Positions 25,587-33,676 of a DNA stretch of 55,438 nt are shown piece by piece. A program made the position numbers and the translations under genes. This DNA is from JAWKZG01 sp041396125. Lineage in GTDB: Bacteria > Pseudomonadota > Gammaproteobacteria > Competibacterales > Competibacteraceae. Positions within the stretch are counted from its first letter, which is position 1, and every line of letters begins with the position of its first letter. The stretch spans positions 1 through 55,438 of the forward strand of contig JAWKZG010000026.1 of NCBI GenBank assembly GCA_041396125.1. Direction: 5' to 3'. Under the pieces are notes generated by a model. That model did not search any database. It had not been told where the DNA came from and was given only the letters and a program-made list of their open reading frames with translations.

Positions 25587-26690
25587 TTAGGGTGTTGCAG
25601 TTGCAGGTGTGTGCCGCGCTGCCCCGCGATGGGCGCGGATAAATCGATGCACAAAGTGCAATTTATCGACCACCGCCGGTGAGACGACAAACGGATACAG
25701 ATCCGGCTGTCCCATACTGCGATTGAGACTGTTGACAGCGAAGGTCAGCGGCAGCCAGGCATCAATCAGGGTGTCGAAGTCATCTTGGACATAAGGGTCG
25801 AAATCGGCGCTGGCGGCCAGCATGTCAGTGTCACCGACTTTGGGACGTATCCGTAACCCGTAGGCATAGGCGGTTTCCAGCGTGTCGACAATATGCAGAT
25901 AATGGGCCCAGGTTTCGGCCCAGTCCTCCCACGGGTGGCTGCTGGCGTAGGCGCTGATAAACTGCTCGGCCCAGTCGCTTTGCGGGCCATCGCTGTAATG
26001 GGCGTCCAGCGCTTCGCCGTAGTCCTGTCGCTCATCGCCGAAGAGCGCCCGATAAGGTTCCAGCCAGTCACTGCGGTGCAGCAGATGTTCCCAGTAATAA
26101 TGGCCGACTTCATGACGCAGATGTCCGAGCAGCGTGCGATAAGGCTCGGCCATGTTCTGGCGCTGGCGTTCGCGTTCAGCATCGTCCGCTTCGGCAATAT
26201 TAATGGTGATTACACCCTGGGCATGACCGGTAATGACCTGGGCGGTTTCGCGAAAAGGCGTGGCCAGTTCAGCGAGAAAATCAAACGCCAGACCATGTTC
26301 GGGTGCTTCGGTTTTATTGCTCAGCGGCAGACGCAGGCGCAGCAAGGTGTAGACCAGCCGATGCTTGGCGGTTTCCAGACTCCGCCACTGGGCAAGATGA
26401 TCCGGGTTGTCGAGATCCGGGATCGTGCGGTTAAGCTGGCAGGCACGGCAGAGAGTATCCTCACTGGTGCTGTCCAGCAGCCAGTTGCAGGCGTCGTGAG
26501 CGGCGTTGGCGCAGTAGCGATAGTGCTGTTGCGGTTGGGTCAGGGTGGCCCAGTCGTCGCTGTCGTTTTTTTGCAGGGTGAGCAGGGTGTTGTCCTCGCA
26601 CAGATAACCCAGCGCGTAACCGCACTGTTCGCAATGCGTGTTCTCGAAATACAGCTGCTGGCCGCAGTGCTGGCATTCGAATAATTTCAT
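25587..26690 (-). CDS. Zinc-ribbon putative metallopeptidase (Peptidase_Mx type)
   Basis: Cytoplasmic protein of 367 residues with two parts. The N-terminus carries two zinc ribbons: C6/C9 with C20/C23, then C60/C68 with C81/C84. The C-terminal part has a gluzincin-like HEVGHYYW motif at 193-200 and a later EDWAETWAHYLHIVDT block with a likely third ligand Glu. It matches the conserved family of putative zinc-binding metallopeptidases found in many proteobacteria; no substrate is known. It sits directly upstream of the ABC exporter, 23 bases apart, and may share its transcript. Confidence 0.85.
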   Translation of the reverse strand: MKLFECQHCGQQLYFENTHCEQCGYALGYLCEDNTLLTLQKNDSDDWATLTQPQQHYRYCANAAHDACNWLLDSTSEDTLCRACQLNRTIPDLDNPDHLAQWRSLETAKHRLVYTLLRLRLPLSNKTEAPEHGLAFDFLAELATPFRETAQVITGHAQGVITINIAEADDAERERQRQNMAEPYRTLLGHLRHEVGHYYWEHLLHRSDWLEPYRALFGDERQDYGEALDAHYSDGPQSDWAEQFISAYASSHPWEDWAETWAHYLHIVDTLETAYAYGLRIRPKVGDTDMLAASADFDPYVQDDFDTLIDAWLPLTFAVNSLNRSMGQPDLYPFVVSPAVVDKLHFVHRFIRAHRGAARHTPATATP

Positions 26691-27009
26691 GGGACCTCAT
26701 TTTTTGAGCCGTTGGGCGATCGGTATGGTTAAGAGACAGCGGGATTGCCGGTATCAGGCAATATCAACGTGCGAATATTACCGCTATTTTCGCAGCATAA
26801 CGGGTAGATTTTTGAGTAAAGGCGCTCTTAATAGCTGATGCCGCACAATTGCCGCTGGATTGTGCGCATAAAGTGCATCAACGCGGAATCATTTTGCGTT
26901 AAAATGCGCAGCCGCATGGTGCAGCGATGCCCGCTATTGGGGCGTTTGCGGTTAAAGAGGTCAGGCTGAGCTGATCCCCGAACTGGCCCCTGCTGAAGTC
27001 AGGTTGAAG
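26691..27009. other. Intergenic region without a recognised gene
   Basis: 319 bases. It contains the upstream region of the metallopeptidase (minus strand) and the 3' side of the glutamine amidotransferase. The only structure noted is a seven-base-pair inverted repeat, GCACAAT and ATTGTGC, at 26843-26865, with a nine-base loop and no T-run. I see no RNA gene or credible open frame. Confidence 0.4.
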
Positions 27010-27720
27010 TCAATAGGCGGGCTGCAAAGGTAGCCAATTGTGCAGAAAGCGCTCCAGCCAGGCCCCCAGTTCGGCATCGAATTGCTGGTGTCCCTGCCGG
27101 TGCAACTCGGCCTGTTGCGCGCCTTGCAGACTGAGTCGCTCGGCTCCATTCAGCAACCAGCGTTCAATGATATCGAGCGTGACTTCGGGATGAAACTGGA
27201 TGCCGTATACCCGGTCACCATAGCGGTAAGCCTGGTTCTCGAAGGTATCGCCACGGGCTAGCAGCGCTGCACTGGCCGGAACCTGAAAACCTTCCCGGTG
27301 CCAGTGGTAGACATGCAGTGCGTTCTGGAACAAGCCCTGTCCTGCCGGCGTCGGTGCGACCGGGTAATAGCCGATTTCGGCGCGTCCTTCGGGATGGGGA
27401 TCAACCCTGGCACCGAGCACGCGCGCCATCATCTGGGCACCCAGACAAATACCCAGATAGGGTAGTTCGGCCTTTAATACCAGGGGCAACCAGTCCAGTT
27501 CGGCCCGGATGCCGGGCAGATGTTCGTCATTGGCGCTCATCGGGCCGCCGAACATGACAACACCCGTGTAATCGCTGAGATTCTGGGGCAGGGTATGGCC
27601 TATCATCGGGCAACGCACATCGAGGTTGAAACCGTGTGCCTGCAGGCGCTCGCCGACGCGGCCAGTAGACGAGTTTTCCTGATGAACCACCATTAGAAAT
27701 GTGTTATTGATACTTTGCAT
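27010..27720 (-). CDS. Class I glutamine amidotransferase-like protein
   Basis: Stand-alone class I glutamine amidotransferase, 236 residues from ATG 27720; a TTG at 27768 would add sixteen unlikely residues. The triad is visible: nucleophile C92 in YLGICLGAQ, H177 and E179 in GIQFHPEV. GGPMSANDE forms the oxyanion-side loop. Such proteins resemble the GuaA amidotransferase domain but have no synthetase domain; some cleave gamma-glutamyl compounds (PuuD/YfeJ-like). It is transcribed away from the SDR gene 69 bases to its right, across a short palindrome, so the two may be co-regulated. Confidence 0.88.
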   Translation of the reverse strand: MQSINNTFLMVVHQENSSTGRVGERLQAHGFNLDVRCPMIGHTLPQNLSDYTGVVMFGGPMSANDEHLPGIRAELDWLPLVLKAELPYLGICLGAQMMARVLGARVDPHPEGRAEIGYYPVAPTPAGQGLFQNALHVYHWHREGFQVPASAALLARGDTFENQAYRYGDRVYGIQFHPEVTLDIIERWLLNGAERLSLQGAQQAELHRQGHQQFDAELGAWLERFLHNWLPLQPAY

Positions 27721-27738
27721 ATTAAGTAATCCGGTTAA

Positions 27739-27753
27739 TCGGACTCCGTCCGA
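27739..27753. promoter_or_regulatory. Palindrome in the divergent amidotransferase/SDR promoter region
   Basis: TCGGAC-TCC-GTCCGA, a perfect six-base inverted repeat with a three-base centre, in the middle of the 69-base divergent gap. Its position suits an operator governing both directions. No regulator gene is next to it. Confidence 0.35.
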
Positions 27754-27789
27754 AAAATTCTTGTACAACCGCTAACGGAGATATTATCT

Positions 27790-28536
27790 ATGAATAAAAT
27801 CGATTTAAGCAACAAACGTGCCGTTGTTACGGGTGCTGCCCAGGGCATCGGCCTGGCTATAGTACAACGGCTGCTGGATTCCGGTGCAGCGGTCAGTTTA
27901 TGGGATCGTGATGCCGATCTGTTAGGCCAGGTTTGCAGTCAGCTGGAAGGGAAAGTCGATTCTCAGGTGCTTGATATCACGGTGCCCGAGGCGGTGGCCG
28001 AAGCAGCCAGTGCTACCCAGGCTGCGCTGGGCGGCATCGATATTCTGGTGAATAATGCCGGTATCGCCGGGGCCAGCAAGAAAACCTGGGAATACGATCT
28101 GGCCGAATGGCAGGCGGTGATTGACCTGGATCTGACCGCTGTATTTTTATGCTGCCGCGCTGTTGCGCCCTTGATGATAGCGCAAAACTATGGCCGGATT
28201 GTCAACATCGCCTCTATTGCCGGCAAGGAAGGCAATCCCAATGCCTCTGCGTACAGCGCTGCCAAAGCCGGTGTGATCGGTTTGACCAAATCACTCGGCA
28301 AGGAACTGGCGGACTATGATATCGCGGTCAATTGCATTACGCCGGCTGCAGCCAAAACGCGGATTTTCGATCAGATCAGCCAGGAGCATATTGACTATAT
28401 GCTGAGCAAAATACCGCGTGGACGGTTTCTCAAAGTCGAGGAAATTGCTGCTATGGTGGCCTGGCTGGTGTCAGCGGAAAACTCTTTCACGACTGCCGGT
28501 GTGTTCGATATCAGCGGCGGTCGCGCTACGTATTAG
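27790..28536 (+). CDS. SDR family NAD(P)-dependent oxidoreductase
   Basis: Classical short-chain dehydrogenase, 248 residues, likely acting on a hydroxy or keto group of a sugar-derived substrate. The cofactor motif TGAAQGIG is at 14-21, NNAG at 88-91, and the catalytic S142, Y155 and K159 in IASIAG and YSAAKAG. W37-D38-R39 after beta-2 favours NAD over NADP. The ending VFDISGGRATY is usual for sugar- and polyol-type members. It is the first gene of a plus-strand group with an isomerase, a DenD-like dehydrogenase and a carrier. The ribosome site is ACGGAG. Confidence 0.92.
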   Translation: MNKIDLSNKRAVVTGAAQGIGLAIVQRLLDSGAAVSLWDRDADLLGQVCSQLEGKVDSQVLDITVPEAVAEAASATQAALGGIDILVNNAGIAGASKKTWEYDLAEWQAVIDLDLTAVFLCCRAVAPLMIAQNYGRIVNIASIAGKEGNPNASAYSAAKAGVIGLTKSLGKELADYDIAVNCITPAAAKTRIFDQISQEHIDYMLSKIPRGRFLKVEEIAAMVAWLVSAENSFTTAGVFDISGGRATY

Positions 28537-28699
28537 GCCGAGGTGGTTTGTGGTTCGGGTACAGGGAGCAGCTCGCCCGGACCACCAAAAAATAAAATTC
28601 AAAAAATTACACACAATACGCCTATCCCGATGTTCTGTTGCTGGGGTAAACAGGCCAGAGGCAGGATTTCTTAGCTAATCATTTATTCAGGAGTATCCC

Positions 28700-29476
28700 A
28701 TGCCAAAATTTGCCGCCAATCTGTCGATGCTGTTCAATGAAATGCCTTTTATGGAGCGCTTTGCCGCTGCGGCAAAAGCAGGCTTTAAAGGCGTCGAGTA
28801 TCTGTTTCCGTATGCGTATCCAGCTGAACAACTGGCCGAACAACTCGCGCAACAAGGCTTGCAACAAGTGTTGTTCAATGGCCCACCGGGCGACTGGGAG
28901 GCCGGCGAGCGCGGATTGGCTGCGGTGCCGGGACGGGAGCAGGAGTTTCAGGAAAACTTTGGCAAAGCCATTGAGTACGCCAAGGTGTTGAACTGTCCGC
29001 GTATTCACGTCATGGCCGGGATCGTGGCGGAGGGGACCGATATCGAGGAAGCTTTCGATACGTACCTCACTAATCTGGGTTTTGCCGCCGAGCAGTGTGC
29101 GGCAGCGGGGCTGGATGCGCTGATCGAACCCATCAACAGCCGTGATATACCGGGGTTTTATCTCAACAACAGCACCATGGCGACGGCGATTATTGACGAG
29201 TTGCAACAGCCGAATCTGAAGCTGCAGCTGGATCTTTATCATTGCCAGATCATGGAAGGCGACCTGGCCATGCATTTGCGGAATTTAAAAAACTACGTCG
29301 GACATATTCAGATCGCTGGCGTGCCCGAGCGGCACGAACCCGATATCGGCGAAATCAATTATCCGTATCTGTTTAAACTCATTGACGAGCTTGCCTACGA
29401 TGTCTGGATTGGCTGCGAATACCGGCCGCGCGGTGATACGGTGGCGGGTTTGAGCTGGTTTGAGGGCTGGCGCTAG
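28700..29476 (+). CDS. Hydroxypyruvate isomerase / 2-oxo-tetronate isomerase family protein (Hyi/OtnI)
   Basis: TIM-barrel isomerase, 258 residues. The family converts hydroxypyruvate to tartronate semialdehyde (Hyi) or 2-oxo-tetronate 4-phosphate-route intermediates (OtnI). The two catalytic Glu residues are E143 in LIEPINSRD and E240 in GCEYRPRGDT, with metal ligands D178 and H181 in QLDLYHCQ. The length is normal. Its neighbour is a DenD-like dehydrogenase, which in known D-erythronate pathways feeds OtnI, so OtnI is a reasonable reading. The otnK and otnC genes that would complete that pathway are not in the window. ATG 28700 follows AGGAG. Confidence 0.88.
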   Translation: MPKFAANLSMLFNEMPFMERFAAAAKAGFKGVEYLFPYAYPAEQLAEQLAQQGLQQVLFNGPPGDWEAGERGLAAVPGREQEFQENFGKAIEYAKVLNCPRIHVMAGIVAEGTDIEEAFDTYLTNLGFAAEQCAAAGLDALIEPINSRDIPGFYLNNSTMATAIIDELQQPNLKLQLDLYHCQIMEGDLAMHLRNLKNYVGHIQIAGVPERHEPDIGEINYPYLFKLIDELAYDVWIGCEYRPRGDTVAGLSWFEGWR

Positions 29477-29559
29477 CGCCCGTGTTCAGAACCGGGTTTA
29501 AAAAACTGTCAAAGCTTTTATTAAATTAATAATGCAAACCCTGCAGGAGGGGTAAATTC

Positions 29560-30561
29560 ATGCGAATTATCATAACCGGTGGTGGCGGGTTTATTGGCAA
29601 AAAACTCGCGCTGGAACTGCTGCGACTCGGTTCGATAACGGATGCCGACGGCAATCCGCAAAATATTCGGGAAATCGTGCTGGCGGATATCATGCAGCCG
29701 GAAGGGCTGCCGGATGATCGCCGTTTGACAATCCGGGTCGGCGATTTCAGCGGCCTGCACGCCATTCAGGATCTGCTGCGCGGCGGCGCGGATCTGGTAT
29801 TCCACCTGGCTGCGGTGGTCAGTGGTGGTGCCGAGGAAGACTTCGAGCTGGGCATGAATGTCAATCTGCACGGTTCCCTGCATTTGCTGGAAGCTTTGCG
29901 CGCCCAGCAGAGTGCAACCGGTCGCTGTGCCCGGCTGGTATTCGCCAGTTCGGTGGCGGTGTACGGCGGTGATCTGCCGGACGTAATCAGTGATGATTTA
30001 ATCCTGAATCCGCAAACCTCTTATGGGGTGCAGAAAGCAGCGACCGAATTGCTGATCAACGATTACAGCCGGCGCGGATTTATCGATGGTCGGGCGCTGC
30101 GACTGCCGACCATTGTGGTGCGACCGGGCAAACCCAATAAAGCGCTGTCCAGTTTCTGCAGCTCGATTGTGCGCGAGCCGCTGCAAGGTCAGGACTACGT
30201 TTGTCCGGTCAATGAATCGACCGCCATGTGGGTGATGTCGCCACGGCGGGTGGTAGAGGCGTTTATTCATGCCGCCGAGTTACCGGCTGCAGATTGGGGT
30301 TCAAGCCGGTCGGTCGCCTTGCCGGGGATCACGATCACGGTGCGCGAGATTCTGCAGACTCTGCGCGATATCGGGGGCGAGAATGTCGTCCGGCGGATTC
30401 GTTTTGAGGCTGACCCCAAGGTGGAAAAAGTGGTTTACGGCTGGGCGCAGAAGTTTCAGCCGGCGCGAGGTCTGGCGCTGGGCTTTCAGCCGGATCGGGA
30501 TCTGCGCGATATTGTGCAGGCGTTTATAGAGGATGAACTGGGCGGTGATTTCGTATCTTGA
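29560..30561 (+). CDS. denD: D-erythronate dehydrogenase-like NAD-dependent epimerase/dehydratase (DenD)
   Basis: Extended short-chain dehydrogenase, 333 residues. The NAD motif TGGGGFIG is at 6-13, the catalytic Ser pair at 130-131 (FASSVAVYGG), and Y155/K159 in SYGVQKA. The block LRLPTIVVRPGKPNKALSSF and the C-terminal VEKVVYGWAQKF are what I associate with DenD, which oxidises D-erythronate to 2-oxo-tetronate. The isomerase upstream and the carrier downstream support a four-carbon sugar-acid role. A related sugar epimerase function is possible. ATG 29560 follows GGAGGGG. Confidence 0.83.
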   Translation: MRIIITGGGGFIGKKLALELLRLGSITDADGNPQNIREIVLADIMQPEGLPDDRRLTIRVGDFSGLHAIQDLLRGGADLVFHLAAVVSGGAEEDFELGMNVNLHGSLHLLEALRAQQSATGRCARLVFASSVAVYGGDLPDVISDDLILNPQTSYGVQKAATELLINDYSRRGFIDGRALRLPTIVVRPGKPNKALSSFCSSIVREPLQGQDYVCPVNESTAMWVMSPRRVVEAFIHAAELPAADWGSSRSVALPGITITVREILQTLRDIGGENVVRRIRFEADPKVEKVVYGWAQKFQPARGLALGFQPDRDLRDIVQAFIEDELGGDFVS

Positions 30562-30579
30562 TGTTCGGAGCGTTATTTC

Positions 30580-31857
30580 ATGACAACCGCCTTGGCCTTA
30601 CGGATTAATGAGCGACTGTTTTACGGCTGGCTGATGCTGGGTGTGGGAGGCCTGGGTATTTTTGCCAGCGGTCCCGCCCAGTCTTTTATTTTCAGTGTTT
30701 ATCTGACCCCGTTGAGTGAAGGTCTGCAGCTCAGCCATACCTCGGTATCGTCCGCCTACGCCTTTGCCACCCTGCTGGCAGCGTTTGGCCTGCCGTATAC
30801 TGGCCGGTTGATCGACCGCCTGGGGGCGCGCAAAGTGATGCTGGGAATCAGTTTTCTGTTCGGGCTGGCAGCGATTGCATTCAGCACCGTGCAGAATCTG
30901 GTGATGCTGTCTTTGGGGTTTATGCTGTTGCGTTTCCTCGGGCAGGGTTCCCTGATGCTGAGCTGCAATAACCTGGTGTCGCAATGGTTCAGCCGCCAGC
31001 GCGGTTTTGCCTTGAGCCTGATGGGCCTGGGGTTTTCACTCAGTATCGCGGTATATCCGCCTCTGGCGAACTGGCTGATCGAGCTGGTCGGGTGGCGCGA
31101 AAGCTGGATCTGGCTGGGGCTGCTGACCTGGCTGCTGTTACTGCCGCCGATACTGGCTTTTGTGCACAGCAAACCCGAATCGCTTGGTTTGCAGCCGGAC
31201 GGCAAGCAGACGGATGTGGTGTTGAGCGAGCAACAGCGGCTGATGTCCGATGTCAATGTCGGACTGACCCTGCAGCAGGCATTGCGCACCTCGGCATTCT
31301 GGGTGCTGGCAGGGGGAATGGGTACGCTCTCCATGCTGATCACCGCGCTGTTTTTCTACCAGGTGCCGATTTTTGTGAACCACGGTCTGGATAAACAGGC
31401 CGCTGCCAATCTGTTTTCGATCACCGCACTCAGTATGGTGATATTCATGCCCGTACACGGGCGTCTGCTGGATCGCTTGCCGACCCACTGGATGTTCGCC
31501 TGGGCTTTGCTGCTGACTGCGGCCTCGATGGTCAGTATTATTTTTGTCGACAGCATTGCCATGGCGATGGCCTATGGCGTGCTGTTCGGGATGAATAACG
31601 CCGCTTTGCATACGGTGATCAGCTACGTCTGGCCGCGTTATTTTGGTCGCAAGCACCTGGGCAGCATTCAGGGGGCGGCGCAAACCATCGGCGTGGTCGG
31701 GGCGTCCATCGGGCCGATTCCGTTTGGTATTGCGTTCGATCTGTTTGGCAGCTACAGCGGTGCGTTACTGATTTTTGCGCTGCAGCCCCTGCTATTGGCG
31801 GTGCTGGTACTGCTGGTGCGGGCACCGGATCTGGAAGCTGGCACAGCACAGGACTGA
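30580..31857 (+). CDS. MFS transporter (oxalate/formate antiporter-like monocarboxylate group)
   Basis: Major facilitator carrier, 425 residues, twelve predicted helices in two halves joined by a loop near 205-225. The loop 2-3 motif is GRLIDRLGARKVML. The block AHTVISYVWPRYFGRKHLGSIQG-like region (about 345-367) resembles carriers of small organic anions in the OFA/monocarboxylate group. It starts 18 bases after denD, so it is probably the importer for the sugar acid or a product released by the upstream enzymes. Confidence 0.87.
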   Translation: MTTALALRINERLFYGWLMLGVGGLGIFASGPAQSFIFSVYLTPLSEGLQLSHTSVSSAYAFATLLAAFGLPYTGRLIDRLGARKVMLGISFLFGLAAIAFSTVQNLVMLSLGFMLLRFLGQGSLMLSCNNLVSQWFSRQRGFALSLMGLGFSLSIAVYPPLANWLIELVGWRESWIWLGLLTWLLLLPPILAFVHSKPESLGLQPDGKQTDVVLSEQQRLMSDVNVGLTLQQALRTSAFWVLAGGMGTLSMLITALFFYQVPIFVNHGLDKQAAANLFSITALSMVIFMPVHGRLLDRLPTHWMFAWALLLTAASMVSIIFVDSIAMAMAYGVLFGMNNAALHTVISYVWPRYFGRKHLGSIQGAAQTIGVVGASIGPIPFGIAFDLFGSYSGALLIFALQPLLLAVLVLLVRAPDLEAGTAQD

Positions 31858-32028
31858 GTACCTGCTGTGAAAGGCTTAATCCGGGGCAGCGGTCGGCGAT
31901 ATATGAACACCTTTGCCGGCCGCTGGGCGGCTTCCCGCTATTCTCCATAATTTAATGTAAAACGCTGTACCTGATCGCCCGGTCGGCATAAAATAAGCCG
32001 TTTTATTTCCAGCTAAAGGGGTTCGGTC

Positions 32029-33492
32029 ATGCGTATCGTTCAAGAAGCCCTCACCTTCGATGATGTCCTGTTACTGCCTGCGTATTCAGAAGTTTTGCCC
32101 AAGAGCGTCGATCTGCGAACCCAACTGACACGGACGATTCAGTTATCGATTCCGTTAATGTCAGCAGCAATGGATACCGTCACGGAAGCAAATCTGGCGA
32201 TTGCCCTGGCACAGGAGGGCGGTATCGGGATAATTCACAAGAACATGAGTCCGGAGCTGCAGGCCGCAGAAGTGCTCCGGGTCAAGAAATTCGAAAGCGG
32301 CGTAATTAGTGATCCGATCACAGTGGGTGCACGCACCAGCATCCGTGAAGTCCTGGAACTGACCCGCAAGCACCGTATTTCAGGGGTGCCGGTAGTTAAC
32401 GGGCAGGATCTGGTCGGTATTGTTACCAGCCGCGATCTGCGCTTCGAAACCAATCTGGATGCGCCCGTCAGCCAGATCATGACGCCGAAAGAGCGCCTGG
32501 TTACTGTGCGTGAAGGTGCCGAGCGCGACGAAGTTATTGCCTTGCTGCACAAGCACCGGATCGAAAAAGTGCTGGTGGTGAACGACAAGTTCCAGCTGCG
32601 CGGTATGATCACGGTCAAGGATATTCAAAAATCGCATGACAATCCCAATGCCTGCAAAGATGCCCGTGAGCGGCTGCGGGTCGGGGCAGCGGTAGGCACA
32701 GGCCCGGACAGCGAGGCGCGGGTTTCGGCACTGGTCGAGGCCGAAGTGGATGTGCTGGTGGTCGATACGGCGCATGGTCATTCGCGCGGGGTGCTGGATA
32801 AAGTGCGCTGGATCAAGCGCAATTATCCTGATGTGCAAATCATCGGCGGTAATATTGCCACCGCTCAGGCCGCGCTGGATCTGGTTGAAGCGGGTGCCGA
32901 TGGCGTGAAAGTGGGGATCGGGCCGGGTTCGATCTGCACCACCCGCATCGTGGCCGGGGTCGGGGTGCCGCAGATCAGTGCGGTGGCCAATGTTGCCGAG
33001 GCTTTGCGTGCGACTGATGTGCCGCTGATTGCGGATGGCGGGGTACGTTTTTCCGGTGATATTGCCAAAGCTATCGTTGCGGGTGCCCATTCGGTCATGA
33101 TTGGCAGCCTGTTTGCCGGCACCGAGGAAGCGCCGGGGCAGGTCGAACTGTATCAGGGCCGGTCGTATAAATCGTATCGCGGTATGGGTTCGGTCGGTGC
33201 AATGAGTTCTGTTTTTGGTTCCAGTGACCGCTATTTCCAGGAAGGCCGTGCGGCTGAAAAACTGGTGCCGGAAGGTATCGAAGGCCGGGTGCCCTACAAA
33301 GGCAGCGTACTGGCAATCCTGCACCAGTTGCTGGGTGGCCTGCGCTCCAGCATGGGCTATTGCGGTTGTCACAATATCGAGCAGATGCGCACCAAACCCG
33401 AGTTTACCCGCGTGACCAACGCCGGTATGCGCGAAAGCCATGTGCACGATGTCACCATTACCAAAGAAGCGCCTAATTACCGCGTCGATTAA
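32029..33492 (+). CDS. guaB: IMP dehydrogenase
   Basis: Catalyses the NAD-dependent step from IMP to XMP, the first committed step to GMP. 487 residues, normal length. It opens EALTFDDVLLLPAYSEVLP. A pair of CBS domains lies at about 95-205, and the active-site loop GIGPGSICTTRIVAGVG carries the catalytic Cys near residue 303. The flap has YRGMGSVGAM. The ATG follows AAAGGGG. guaA comes next, the classical guaBA order, with a 184-base gap. Confidence 0.98.
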   Translation: MRIVQEALTFDDVLLLPAYSEVLPKSVDLRTQLTRTIQLSIPLMSAAMDTVTEANLAIALAQEGGIGIIHKNMSPELQAAEVLRVKKFESGVISDPITVGARTSIREVLELTRKHRISGVPVVNGQDLVGIVTSRDLRFETNLDAPVSQIMTPKERLVTVREGAERDEVIALLHKHRIEKVLVVNDKFQLRGMITVKDIQKSHDNPNACKDARERLRVGAAVGTGPDSEARVSALVEAEVDVLVVDTAHGHSRGVLDKVRWIKRNYPDVQIIGGNIATAQAALDLVEAGADGVKVGIGPGSICTTRIVAGVGVPQISAVANVAEALRATDVPLIADGGVRFSGDIAKAIVAGAHSVMIGSLFAGTEEAPGQVELYQGRSYKSYRGMGSVGAMSSVFGSSDRYFQEGRAAEKLVPEGIEGRVPYKGSVLAILHQLLGGLRSSMGYCGCHNIEQMRTKPEFTRVTNAGMRESHVHDVTITKEAPNYRVD

Positions 33493-33676
33493 GCGTCTGT
33501 TGTAAACGATCAGCCGGGCGACACTCTGTGTCCATCATGACTGGTAGGGTTTTGATGTGGCCAGGGTGCCGGCAAATGCCCGCCGATTTTCTGATTTTAC
33601 AGTTATCTTTCAACGTTTATTTCTCTATTGGCCCGGGTGTGGACTGATCCCGCCTGTGCCCACTTCGGATACCAGC

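Noticed and set aside
26843..26865. Rho-independent terminator
   Set aside because: The inverted repeat has a nine-base loop and no T-run on either side.
31858..32028. Riboswitch ahead of guaB
   Set aside because: Only 171 bases, with no purine-riboswitch core or other recognisable fold; just a promoter-like AT stretch and the ribosome site.
32380..33447. Minus-strand open frame of 355 codons inside guaB
   Set aside because: Antisense to a perfectly conserved IMP dehydrogenase; rich in His and Arg, with no start signal or family features.
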